Positions 21,401 through 34,090 of a stretch of DNA of 58,604 nt are shown piece by piece (the stretch's first letter is position 1; each line of letters begins with the position of its first letter). The stretch covers positions 66,330 to 124,933 of the forward strand of contig NW_008705602.1 of NCBI RefSeq assembly GCF_000186865.1. Reading direction: 5' to 3'. A model generated the notes under the pieces. It searched no databases. It worked only from the letters and a program-made list of their open reading frames with translations, and was not told the origin of the DNA. Made by a program: the position numbers and the translations under genes. Origin of the DNA: Aureococcus anophagefferens. Taxonomy: Eukaryota; Sar; Pelagophyceae; Pelagomonadales; Pelagomonadaceae.

Positions 21401-24400
21401 TCACGATGCTCGCGACTTACTTCGGAATATGCCTATACCTCTAAGCAATCTCCTCCCACGTGCCGTAGCCTTCTTCTCGCCACTTGATGAGTCCTGAATG
21501 CCCACTGCAGGATTGGCATCGTGCTCTCGCACATCTTGGATTTCAGTTTCGACGCGAGGCCGAACAAACTGGCGCAATTCCTTGCGCCTCACACGACGCT
21601 GCGAACGAGCCCCCTGTGACGCTAGCCAATATACTGCCAATTTACCGAGAAAGAATGGCACTGTCAAGTTTCCTTGCTCAACTGCCTTTCTCGCAGCTTC
21701 GAGTTCATCTTGTACTGCAAGGTTATCAGAATGTTTGGCATCGCTAGCATCTTCTTCCACAAGTAGGCTCTTGAAAAAAACATCAAGCTCCGCTACGCGT
21801 ATGAGATCATGCTGAGAGGGAGGAATACTATCGTGAGCACCACGATGCGAAGCCGCTGCGCGCCGGAGTGTGAATTCGAACGCTGGCTTGAAAGTCTTCA
21901 CCCGGCCGTGAGGCGCGGCAAGGTACGGCTGTAGTGCACGCGCAACTGAATCCTCATTTGCCATGGCACGCCACTCGCGAGCAACGACACTAAGTAGGGT
22001 GGGTGTTTCAAGGTACCGCTGACATGTGAGGTCTATCCTCGCCTCCCTCACGCGCAGCAGACGCGCACCGACTTGTGCCCTCTTAAATGCAGGAGCTCCC
22101 CTTCGGAGCGCAATGGTACGACGAATGAACGTCTGTTGTTGATATGCTCCGAGAGTGTTTTCATCTGATTCGCCCTCGCTCCGATCATCTTCATCAGCAT
22201 CAAGCCAAGCACGCTTTACCTTTGGTCGTCCCTCCGCGTCAGCGCCAGCTCTCTTTGTTGGCGAGCGTTGCGACCTCGGGATTATTTGTTTTGGCGGAAA
22301 GGCAGTGGCCACCGCCATAAAGACGCGGCGGCTTTTGAGTCTTAGACAATTTCCCCTAGATTCCATCACCAAAGATGCGCGCCGTAACAGCCATGCCGCA
22401 AGATCGGCTCGACTGACAAGGGAGATAAGGTGCATCAAGGCATGACCACCCCGCTGGCCTTGTAGTGGCATGGCTGCATCTAGCATTTTTCTGGAAAGCG
22501 CGAGAATCTGAGTGTCACATGCACCTGGCAGGGTCGTTTCTACGAGGAGGCCAGGATCCGTAATCTCTTCCATGTGTGATGCGATAGCCACAGTAGTGGT
22601 GCTGTCGTCGATCCTGAGTTCCGCACCAAGGTCACTCTGATCTGTTGTAGTATGCACTTCCTGGATTATCTTACGACTAGGAGCAGGTTGTGACACACAA
22701 AGTAACAAAAGATCTCCAGACACGCAGGCCGCCGCGCGTCCATGCTCCGAGTCAAAGCGAAGCTTGCCAATGCCCACGTGCTTCATGCCACGTGCTGTAT
22801 GCGAGGTTGCGCGCTGGACATGCTTTTGCTCGAGTCGCACGCGACTCAGCAGCCATGCGAAGAATGAATCGTTACCGCTGAAGCCCTGGTTACCGACCTT
22901 ATTTGCTTTCACTCCGGTGGACGTGCCCCTGACATCACATGCAGAGTCACGACATATTAATAGTGCGACCAGAGCTCTCGGTATGGTGAGCTTGGCAGTA
23001 GCTTGCATGCGCCTTTTGGTAGAAACTTCACGTGCAAGCTGATCCGCTTCAGCCAATGAGATCAGACACCCATGCAGCGCAGTATGCCTCTCTGGGTCGG
23101 TTTCTGCTGCATCAGATAGGCCACTCAGATAGGCAGACACTTGCTTGTAAGACTGCGTACTGGGCGGTTGCCTCGCGGTGGACTCCGGTTGGACTTCATC
23201 ATTGACCAGTGATTGGTGAGCAGGATGCGAGCCCAAGGCACTCCCCGAAGCAGCCTTAGAGGCTTCAGACGCGTGAATAATCTGATGTTTCGATTTGAGC
23301 TTCATGAAATCGCGATATTTACCATCGAGTTGCGTTGCGTGAGCTTCTAGTAGAGTCTCGACTTCTTGGCAGACCTCAGCCGCCCATCTAGAGCTTTGAG
23401 AGGTACTAGCAATCTCCGCGGATGGGGGCGAGGCTGGAGCATAGTGGACCTTAATGAAGAGAGAATCATGTGAATTCTCATTATTCCTATACTGACGCTG
23501 CTGCGCCTCATTCGGCGAGTGGAAAGTAACAAGGCGCTCGCCAGTACGCATGTCTTCTTTGGAGAGGACACGCCTCCGAGCAACTGAGCAGTGGGGAACT
23601 GCACACACAGAAGGTGGGAGACGGCATTGACACGCGTGTGTGAGGACCAGGCCACGCCAAAGTAGCCAAGGGTGCAGTTGATCTTCATTTAGTCCTTGTA
23701 AGTCATTCTTGGCGTCATCGTCGCTGGTCGAACCTATGGGATCACGTGTCAAGGACACAACACTGCGAAGTCATTCAACCAAAGACACTTTCTACCTCCT
23801 AGCGAGGTGTCTCAAATAACGGATGCGAGATATTACAGCATCGAATGCATTGGCACGACCTTGTGGTCTTGTTCTCTCCGCGTGCGCTCGCAGGGTCAGT
23901 ATGGATTGATCAATGTCAGTAGACTGGTGGTTTGCAGTCAGAAGTCCCGATCCCTGCACTGTCCTGCTGGTTCTCTCCAGCCATGGTAACAAGCGCATCA
24001 GCCGCTTTCTTGCTCGATTGCACCACAACACTTTGGCTTTCAAGACCCTATCGATCCGGATTGCACGAAATGCTTGTACCGCGGCTTGAATTGCTTTACG
24101 AGCCAACCTTGCATCAGCGTCCTGTGACATGAGAACGCGAGCTAACGTGGCACCATCCATATGTATTTGGCCATCGATACCCTCTTGGGTGACATTGCTC
24201 TTATTTTGCAAGTCTCGAGTCTGCACGAATGCTTGTTCTTCGTCAAACAAATTCCCGCGGCCTGGACTGATCCAGAGCGCAGCTCCATGGACAGCAGCGG
24301 GGATCTCATTCACATCAATAGCGTGGCGTTGAAGCATTACTGTCGCGCGCTCATTAATTCGTTGATGTCGAAGTTCATCGGGTGCCGTTGAGAAGTCGAT

Positions 24401-27400
24401 TATAAACATGGCAGTCTTCGCGGGCCACACAGTTTGACCATCGGAAGCCTCGCGAAGTAGCACCTTTTTGATGGAGATAGATCTAGGTGCCGCGATGAGT
24501 TTTCTGATATCATTCCCCCACGTGGATAGGGGAAGAGGCTCGGCTTTTAAAGGTGTGTCAAGATCAGCAGCGAAACGGAGAGCGGCAAAGTCAGCTATAG
24601 ATTTGGGCTTGCTGTCTCGCGTTCTCCCTCGCAGAGCTGCACGAGCGCCAAGAACAGATGCGACACCTGCGACTACTTTGCATCTCTTTGCCTTCAACGC
24701 AGCAACCCCAGCGCGACGTCGTCGCTTGTCTGTGTTCTCAGCGCAAACAAAACCATTTGAGGCCACTCGATCAACAATACGAACGGTCACTTCGGCCACA
24801 GCAAGTGTGGCTACAGCACTTGCAGTGCCTCTGAGGGACTCTAACGTCACATTTGCGGTATCCAGGGAGGTTACCGACAATGCTCGAAGCTGCCACCTGC
24901 TTCTACGTGGCTCTAGCCTCAAACCAGGATCTAGTGGTATTGGTGCACATCCGAGTGCGCCCAACAGCTGGCTTGCAACGCCCGAAAAGCCAAAAGCCGA
25001 CGTATTTGTCCTCACCGTCGCGCCAGAACTGGGATTATATGCACAGAAATGGAGAGTGGCATGCCACAACTCAACAGACACAACCCACGGCCCTCGAAGC
25101 CCCTCCTCTAATATCGCCTTACCAGCAGTCTTAGAAGTTGATATGACCTATGGCAAATATCCCCATCAAAAAGATGCAGGTCACCACCAAAAAAGGGACG
25201 CTGTCTTTGCCCGCTGCGCGCGGGCAGTGTCAGAACAGGGATTGTAACAGCATGTTTCACAATGAACTGGGGCTGGCAATCATGATCCCACCAACACCAA
25301 GCTCCCTCCTCCAATCCCGGAGCCGCAGGCAGTGGCTCGTCGCGCTCACCACTCTCCGACCAAGACATGACGAAGTTATGGTCACTAGTGGGCACTAAAC
25401 GAAGGTGCATAACACCAATTTCTGTAACAAGGATGCGAAGCTGCGGCAGCGCTGCCATGGCAACCGTCCTGGCCATATGATTGAGAAAACCAGCGGCAAT
25501 GCGCTGGGAGGCATGCAACCTAGCCAAAATTGCTACTGCCGTTGCAATTGCAACACGGGAGTCCCGGGAGTTGTTGATAGCCGTTTGTGCCTTGACTGCC
25601 AATTTTTCGGCCGAGCGCTTCGCCACGCCCGCTTCGCCTTCTAGGCGGGCTTGCAAGGCTTCAGCACCTTTTGAATGGGCCTCTTCTTTCGACATGAGTG
25701 AGTTTTCCACACGAATGGTCCGGGATGTCAATTCAGCCGGGGTCGCTCGAGATACTGCAATAAGGAAGTCAGCGCGAGTATCGATTGCAATGCGGGCGGT
25801 GTACTCTTCAACCGACGTCGACTCTGAAATCAGCCTTGGCACCATCGGAGAAATGATGCCTGGTATCCAAGGGGATGTGGATTTGGCATCAATCTGACCA
25901 ATCTCACTAGGCAGCGCGACTAAAAAAAGTGCCTGAATAGATTCGCCGCCGCTTGCAGCCTCGATCTTGATCAAATGCTTCCTTATATCACGCAAAAGTC
26001 GCGATGTACTCGTCAATTTCAATGGAGGTGATGCGTTGCGCACCCAGCGCTCGAACTTGATAAGCGCGTCATCTGCTCGCTTGATGTGTAGATGGCGACG
26101 CGCTTGCAAGAATCCTGGTGGCCGTCGACAAGCGGTGTCTTCATCTGTGATTGAGAGACGGCGCCATATAAACTCACAGAGATCTGCACGACGTTCCGCA
26201 TGTAATATCCCAATGTCGGGGATCCCTCCACCATTCGCAGGATCCTCCAAGGAAGAGTCCTCAGGTGAACTTATTTCCTCTTGGTCAAAATTGTGTCGAG
26301 CGAGGCAGGATATGTGGCGTGTCGGATCTCCCTGTGTTGGGGCCGTAGCACCCCCAACAGTGGTCGACCCGTGATTATGGCAGCCTTTCCCAGAAGGCGC
26401 CGCGCCGGGCCTCTGCGTGCCCCTCCTGCGAGTTTCTCTGAACTGATTCTCCTGAGCCGACAGACATGTTAGTGCTCGCGCAGCCCCTCTGATCACAGGG
26501 ACCAGTGCACGCTCAGGTAAGTCCAAGCTGAGAGTTTCACCCAAAAATCGCGAGCCTGCTGGACCACCTCTTCCACCTGCAAGAGTGACGCGGTAGCCAC
26601 CTTTCGGGTCGGTCAGCAACGCAAGCTGAGCTGTCCGCGCCGAGACTCGAACGTTATCCTCGCAAAAGACAGGCCCACGGAAAGTCTGAGCATGGCGCTC
26701 ATGGTAGATCATACGAGGGCGTTCGTGTGCCAGGGGTGCGCGCCACCATTTCCGCTCAGGTCTTGTTAACTCTGGGTCGTCGCCTGACGGTCTCCCCTCG
26801 CTCAAATTGGTGTCCTCTCCAGGAAGCACAAGGTCAAGCCGGTTCACCACAATGTGCAAGAGCTCGGAAGGATATTTACAGACACTTAAAGCACATAGAA
26901 GCTGTGCAAGCTCCACGAACAGACCATCTGCTGCAAAACCGCGGGCCATTACTGAGAATGCCACAACCAGAGAATAGATTAGACCTGTCACAGAATCATA
27001 GCCTTCGAAGCGGAGATCACCCCATGCGTCATATACGTGCATGACTAGGGTGCGGTTTGCAACCCGACAAGTTTCTCGAAAGACCTGTATTATCAAGATA
27101 GTAGCACGTTATGATTTCCAAATTGGGCGCAGGTAAAAATGGAGCACGAGCGCACCGCGCTGAAAAGATCGTTTCGCAACCCAAGCATCAAGCCACCATC
27201 GACCGCAGGGTCTCGCAAAAACGACGGTGTGAGACCATTCGTCTGGCTGGTCCGGAATCTGGCTGTGCTCTTCCCCGTTGTACACTCCACCATCTAGACC
27301 CCCCGCTTCTTTGTCACTATCGCCGAAGTGCAAACGGCGCAGTAGGGCCTTGCGTCGTCGCGAAAACATGATCCGACCGACACGGAGCACGCCTGTGAAC

Positions 27401-30400
27401 ACATCGAGATGAAGCTCAGAGCAGAGCACATCGGCAACTTCCTTAGCAACCGCCAAGCGCGCCCTCGCACCATTCGCCAGTGTTCTTCTTACCAGTACTT
27501 TTGGTTTCATCAAGTCATCGGTAGAGACAAATCTACTTGATTGGCAGCTTTCATCATTTTTTTGCAAAGCACGGCGTCGTCTGTTCCATTCACACATAGA
27601 CATAACCGCCTGCGTTCCAAATGCAGAAACTGGTCCCAACGCACAGTACTGCCTGGCAAGTTCCGACCGACCTTTTGCTTTCACTATGTCTTGTATTTCG
27701 GCTGGTGCAATTGGCACCTCTTCGCGCTCTAGGGGATGGCATGCGCGTTCTGCAACTAGCAAGATCGTACCAAGGGCTGGGTCCTGACGTACTGTGATAA
27801 CAAAACGCTTCCTCAACGCGCACGTGACTTTGGCACTATCCTGAGCATCCCCCCCGCCCCGAGCTAGATCTGCGGCAATCTTCAATGAAACTTCGTCCTG
27901 CGGGACGCGGACGACCATGACACGTCGGTCTGTTGCGTTCCACGCCCGCCAAAGCGGCCGGACTAACCGTTCCGTAGCCGTCGTCGCGACTCGCCATTCA
28001 AGCAAACGAAATGTCAAGTCTCGCTTTCCATGCCGAGGGCCAAAAGCTGCCACTCTCCTGAGCGTCAGCCGATTAAGAAGCACTTCGATTGCAACTGCTC
28101 GACGTGCTGTCGCACGGACTGCAGCAGCTTGCACTTCTTCCTGGAAAAGCGCAGAGCGCTCGTAAGCTTCTCGTGCGCGTTCAAGTTGCATTGATCGCAT
28201 TCCAGACCTCATCACACACCCGACCATCTCCACTCTTGATACACAAACGGCTGAGCGAGCCGCTGCTTCAACGATGCGGGAACGCGCTTCTTGGAGTTCG
28301 GCTGCCCGCTTCATTCGCAATGCTTTCCAGTTTGCGCCGTTTTCAAATGGATCATATGACTGTCGCCAGTCATCTCTCAGCGCAGCGTCAGGCGCGTCGA
28401 AAGCAAGGATCTCCGCGCGTGACCAGGATAGCGCCCTGTCTGCATCCGCAATCGCCTTCAGGTGCGCGCCCTCGCTCAGGTGACTACAACGCGGAATAGA
28501 TGAGTATTAAGGGTCACATGCTTTTTAACTAGCGAATTTAGACGCGGTATAGCCTCTGGGGAGGATATGTGAAAGGTGCCGTCGCATGAGAGCCTCCTCG
28601 AAGATCATGCTCGCCAGCTCAAAGCGTGATTGTGAGAGCTCGCATTGGTCCGCAGAGGCTGCTACTGCAGCCACTGCTTTACTCCAGAGACTGAAACAGG
28701 CTTTTTGTCGTCGTCTTGCAGTGTGTAGTTTCTCTTTGAATGCTTTTTCCTCAAAAATGGGTTCCCAGCGATCTCGCTTCTGAGGAGTATCTCCCAGGAT
28801 CGAGTCTGCCTGTGAAACAGGTCGCAGACGTGCGAGTCGTCCTATCTCGTCACGATCTATTGGATCGGGGTAAAGGGTCACAGCACCTCCAACATTGGCC
28901 ATTTCCGCTTCAATGAGCCGGTCTCGAAACTCAGATTCTTTAACCTCCACTGCGCATGTCTGTTGTGTCACTGGATTATAACACGTCACAAGCAGCGTTT
29001 CCGGATGTCTGATCCAGAGAACACGTTCTGCGCTTTGTTCACTGTGTTGGTTGGCTCCGTCAATACAGGGTGCACGGTCGTGCCGCAGACTTCCAGTCGC
29101 AGGATCGCGGCTAAGAATTGGTCTGACAACCTTGCTCGGAGTCAAGCTTGCACTTTCATAACTATCGAAATTAGGCCGCTCAGAGAGATACTGCCTGGAA
29201 GAACTTGTAACACGCATACGGTGGTCCAGGGAATAGACGAGAAAAAAACATCGATCACCGTCCAGATATCCAGTTGTGATATGAGCGGGTGCCGTGAGCT
29301 TGTGTGCTATTTGAGATGATGCGGCATTCAGGGCAAAATTGACGACAGCCTTGGCAACATTGAGGCACATGTCACGCCGGCTACGTCGCATTTCAAATGA
29401 CGATCCCAGCATGCGCTTGTGCTTTCGAGCAGATCGGCGTCCATGAATCCCACGAATATAGCGCTCGAGAATTGCAGCACATATTTCGGCACTGTACCGC
29501 CGCTCAAGGAGAAGTTTTGCTCGATGCGCGTCAACAGCAATGCGGCCTGCACCTCTTAGCTCTGAGGCAAGTTCCAAGAGGCTTGCCATCTTAATTGGTC
29601 GCATTCTAATAAGACCACGCGCCGTTTCTCTGCGCAAACGAGCTGCGATCAAATCCCGCCTCGCTTTGCGGCGCTCTCCATCTTCCTGGAGTCGCCGCTT
29701 GAACCAATATGTTCGTGTCGCTGGTCCAGGTATGCCAACGCCCTTCCATTTGCCCCCCTCCGCCCGACAAAACACGCCATTAATGATACCCTTGAGCGAT
29801 GCTCTGGACTGCTGCACGACAAGGGCCGCCTGCAGTTTTTCATACTGGGCCCACACTTCTCTCTCTGGTTGGTTGGTGCTCTCCTGCGCATCGCTCTCGT
29901 CATCGAGGCTGTCGCCCACATCGTCACTGTCATGGTCGCTCCCGTCTTCGTTACCACTCGCGGATTCGGAAGGCCATACAAACGTGCGTGTCTCTTCCTC
30001 TATTCTAGCGACAGCGCGACTCACGCGTATCGTATCCAAAACAGTTACATTTCTGTTGGCATCGCCGGCCTGGGCATGTAAAGTCTGGTATTGCATTTTT
30101 AAAAAATATGCACACGGATCTTGTACATCAAAATTCGAGCCAAGGCGCATCTCACCTTCCCACGATATCAACGCACCTTGGACATGTCGCTTCACGACGT
30201 CAGTTGGGGTCCCAAATGGTGCTGCTACGTTAAAATTTTCCTTGGATCTACGACCCGGGACTTTGTTGCGGGAATCGCAGGCATCGAGAAGGGGCTCGAC
30301 TGAAACAGAGGCAAGCTCGCATCCTTTTACTGCTTTACTCTTCGAAACTTTGGGCCTTGGCGATTGATTTTGTGCTATGAGTCTCGGCACCGAAGCAGGA

Positions 30401-33188
30401 ATTTCTAGGAGCGGATTCTGTTGTATAGCCTCTCTCAGTACATTTGCTAACATGAAAGGGTTGTTAGTGAGAGGGAAATCAGGCCCGACGCAGACCCGCA
30501 AAGGGGCTAGAGAGTCTAACCAGTTGAGATCCTTGGTCATTTTCATGAGATAATTTTCGCCATCGTAGAAGTATGCTGGTGGAGGAGGATCATCAGCTTG
30601 CACACGAGAGCGCACCGCATGTTCCAGCTTGGGTAGAGACTTTGAGCCCCGGGTTTCGATAATGCTAATACCACCATACGTTTCTCGTTCAGCACGGGGG
30701 GGTAGTTCGCTTACAAGTACGCGGCGTTCCATCGCCACTCTTGGTTTTGCGGCATCATAAGCCTGAATGGCAGCCTCGCGGCTACCATAAACCCCAAGAA
30801 ATTTGGTAATTTGCGCACGCTTTGCTGGCAGAACACCCCGTTGGTATTTCTTGAAACTCGAATACACTGCTGGAATCGGCCCCCACAATTGGCGCCCCTC
30901 CGACTCTATCGTAGCAATCCAGATGCGCCCTTTATTGATGGACATCTGCCCTGCACCAGCAACGATGCGTCGTTGTCGAGCATAGTACTCGCGCCACGCG
31001 GTTAGAGTTTCCACGCACTCAACACCAGAGACTCGCAACTGATCCAATAGGGCAAGAACAGATCTTGTCACGGAAAGAGCTCTAGCAAACACAGCTTGCT
31101 TCCGGTGTTGAGACGGCTGAGGAGAATCACCCGAGGCCCAACCCTTATCCGGTGCGAACACTTCCACCCTAGAATTGGAATCTTCTTTGCTTCCGGAGTC
31201 TTCGAGGTACTGCTTTTTGGTATGATCTGCTGCCAAACATAATTTCTGAAGCAGCACCTCACGTGCAAGCACAGCATGGAGAGCAGCCATGTCCAGCACC
31301 TGTTCGCGCTCCTCTCGCTTTTTTACCCACTTTTCACGCTCGGCAACAGAAATGTAATAGTGGCGTCCCTTGCATTCCAAGGGACCCCTAGTGCAGCTCA
31401 GGCCCACCCAGCTGTGACACAACGGCGGTACATCGGTGGCACTCACAGTGGTTGCCACTACACGGTTGATTCCAAACCCCAGCGCTTCAGTATCTTTTGC
31501 GGTAACTTGCATGGTGATATTGGGACTTTCCTGCGGGATATTTGCTAGTTCTCGAACCAAACTTGGAACCTATTTGTATTGCGTGTCGAGGCTGCAAAGC
31601 GGAGAGACAAAAAAATACCTCCCCAAATCCTGGCAAAATGGCTGCACGCTCCCTAAATGCCGGTAAGATAGATGCCTGTATTGTGAAGAGATGAAGTGCA
31701 TCCGGCGTTTGCTCCGCACATATACCTCTTCTTCTTCAGGACGAGTTTTTTGCTCCTCTCTTGCGCAGTTATGTTCCAGGCGTTCGAGCCCTGCGAGTCG
31801 TTGGCCGAGTTTAGACAGAGTTTGGAAATTGCCATCGATCAGTTCAGAATCGACATTTGATGGAGAGGCTTTGTCCTTATTTGGAGCGCTTGGGGAACTT
31901 TGCATGCCTAGTTCCTGAGCCGTTATCGCCAATTCCGGTGTCTCTTTCAGAGTTGCTTGAAATAGAAGAAGATCATTCTCATTCTTGAAACAAGGTACGC
32001 CATTAAAATGTCCCGAACGATTGAATCTACCATTGACCGCGCGTGTAGCCGAACCACTAACGATATAGGAGTTGTGCGTGGCTCCCGATTTAGCGTCCAA
32101 TGCGGACGCATGCGCTCCACCAGTGCACACAAAGAAACCTGGATGCGAAGTAGCACTCTCGATTATTCCACCACCTAGGTCTGTCCACGCCCCCTCGTGG
32201 AGTGGTCCTCCGATAGCAAAAGCCCCGTGGTAAATCACACCGCCTAAATGAAAAACGAATTCACATTCTGCATTGCTGGTCACATGGGGAACGAACCTAC
32301 TGCACTGCTTGAGTTAAGAACGACAGGAGCACCTATGATCCACGCCTTGATCAGACCATCTACCAACATATCATCTTTTGAGATCATCGGATCATTACTG
32401 CTGCTGTCTGAAGATAGAATATGGCGAAGCTCAATTTCTTTGGCCCCAGAAACTTCCCACTTTGCTTCAGTGATTTTTTTCAACACATCAAGACGATTAC
32501 GCGCTTCTGTGCGCTTTGCCACGGGGATAGCACCTGTGGTACCTGGAGCCGAATTGATTCGTTCGATCAGATCCTTGGTGTCTGAGGCTGCATCCATCGC
32601 CGATCGATTGGCCTTCTTGACTGCCTCTCGCGCTTCATTGACGATCCTGTACCTGTTAACACCAATCTAGTCAAGCTCAAAGAAGCCGAGTTCAAAGTCT
32701 AACCGTTTTGCTGCTTTGCTCTGAAGAGCAATCCAAGCAGCCGTAGCTGCTGCGTCGGCTTGGGTCCGTGGCGATCTCGGCGGTATGTCCCTTAACACGC
32801 GCGAAGCTACTTCATCGTCGAGATCACTCATCAAGCCGACGTCACGAATCACAGCAGCTGCTTCGGAGTAGATGCGGCGCTCGCGGTCAAGATCCCCAAG
32901 ACGAAGTAGAGCAGGGTCATGTAGTAGGTGTTCCGCTCGTGTGTATCGTTGCACCTGAGATATCGCTGGAGTAAGGTATACTTTAACGATTTGGCATACC
33001 TCGATTGTTGCTTCTGAACGCACTCGTTCAGCGTCGGCGAGGCCTTGTTCATAAATAGTCGAGCGCTCGTCTGCATTCAGCGCCAAGCGATGCTCACTCC
33101 TGAGTCTCAAATTCGAGCCGATAATAGACGCTCGCTCTGACACCCCTGTGCGTAGATCCAACAAGCTCTGAGCTTTGGCTTCTCCTTG
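21401..33188 (-). CDS. Giant multi-exon protein (5' end missing) with IQ-like, AP2-like and heterokont-type repeats
   Basis: Eight minus-strand coding segments run almost without break: 33188-32670, 32650-32290, 32280-31620, 31580-28540, 28500-27160, 27096-25150, about 25145-23815 and 23770-21401. Several borders can be read in frame: GAL|VFRETC across about 27160/27096, and LARR|SVVSLT across about 23815/23770. The product would be about 3900 residues. Visible motifs are VNGRFNRSGHFNGVPCFKNE (about 32040-31980, of a type I associate with heterokont proteins), an AP2/ERF-like segment ITKFLGVYGSREAAIQAYDA (30815-30750), an IQ-like helix ILERYIRGIHGRRSARKHKR (29472-29413), and recurring beta-strand pieces with Tyr-Asn/Asp-Pro (VTCYNPVTQQ, LHFCAYNPSSG). 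The N-terminal segments are coiled-coil-like. Function is unknown; IQ motifs bind calmodulin. It could be more than one gene, but no start/stop pair with an intergenic spacer is visible. The 5' end runs into the gap at 33189. Confidence 0.6.
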
Positions 33189-33238
33189 NNNNNNNNNNNN
33201 NNNNNNNNNNNNNNNNNNNNNNNNNNNNNNNNNNNNNN
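33189..33238. other. Assembly gap (50 N)
   Basis: Unknown bases that interrupt the 5' end of the giant minus-strand gene. The frame reading ...QGEAKAQSLLDLRTG is open into the gap. Confidence 0.95.
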
Positions 33239-33314
33239 GTCACTGGGCCCCAGCAAATTCACAAGGATGACTGATGCAGGTAACAACCATTCCGACGTAT
33301 GCTGGGTGTCAATA

Positions 33315-33390
33315 TTAAGGAATGATACAAGATATAGAATGATATAGTTGGATTAGGAGCTGGGTGTTGCCTTCAACATGGGCTCCACCC
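33315..33390 (+). repeat. Dispersed repeat family 1, copy 2
   Basis: Nearly identical to 10204-10276 and 33686-33752. With copy 3 it forms a direct-repeat pair bracketing about 300 bases that contain a 76-base tandem duplication. Confidence 0.9.
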
Positions 33391-33474
33391 AGCCCGGGGA
33401 CTAGCCTAGTCTAGGACCCCCAGGAAAAGAATAGGGCCGGCTGGATAGGAGAAGATTCTCCTGGGGTGCGCTCA

Positions 33475-33625
33475 GGCGCACAATAATAGAAGAGGATGTC
33501 AGCGACAGACGATACTCGTACTCGAGTACGAGATATATCTTCTGTCTCTAGGCGCACAATAATAGAAGAGGATGCCAGCGACAGACGATACTCGTACTCG
33601 AGTACGAGATATATCTTCTGTCTCT
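33475..33625 (+). repeat. Two tandem 76-base units, each with an 18-base perfect palindrome
   Basis: Unit 1 is 33475-33550 and unit 2 is 33551-33625, both beginning ggcgcacaataatagaagag and differing at one or two bases. Each contains ctcgtactcgagtacgag, a perfect 18-base palindrome (33515-33532 and 33591-33608), capable of cruciform or hairpin formation. Confidence 0.95.
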
Positions 33626-33685
33626 CTCCTCGGTATCCTGAATATCCTGGCTGATATATCCTGGCGGCTATATCACCTGCACATA

Positions 33686-33752
33686 TTAAGGAATGATACA
33701 AGATATAGAATGATATAGTTGGATTAGGAGCAGGGTGTTGCCTTCAGCATGG
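33686..33752 (+). repeat. Dispersed repeat family 1, copy 3
   Basis: Starts attaaggaatgatacaagat and ends ttgccttcagcatgg. It is shorter at its right end than the copies at 10204 and 33315. Confidence 0.9.
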
Positions 33753-34090
33753 TATAGCGAGATAGTAAACTCCGACACGGGGAGGCAGCCTAGTGAAGCT
33801 GCCCTGCCGTGTGAGGGTGAACTATCGAGGTTACGCAATGGCGGTACACCGGCGTCTCTGTTATCCTCACGTCGCCTCATGCACTCAATACGTTGTGTAA
33901 TAGCAGAGCTTCACGACATATTGTACTGCCATAAAATTACAAAAGGATTGTATCATTCCACTAGGTCGCATGCGCCGCCGCAGTAGCTCGGTGATATATG
34001 TCAGTCCTGTAATGGGCTCATATTGATTCGTGAACATAGACACTAGCATCCTCTCGAGATCACTTTCCCTCAGAAGGAAGAAGAGTTCGG

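Noticed and set aside
22155..28499. Plus-strand open frames opposite the giant minus-strand gene (e.g. 24468-25247, 28089-28499)
   Set aside because: They are antisense shadows; the minus strand shows consistent protein features and splice junctions.
33475..33625. CRISPR-like array
   Set aside because: Only two units, directly abutting with no spacers, in a eukaryotic intergenic region.
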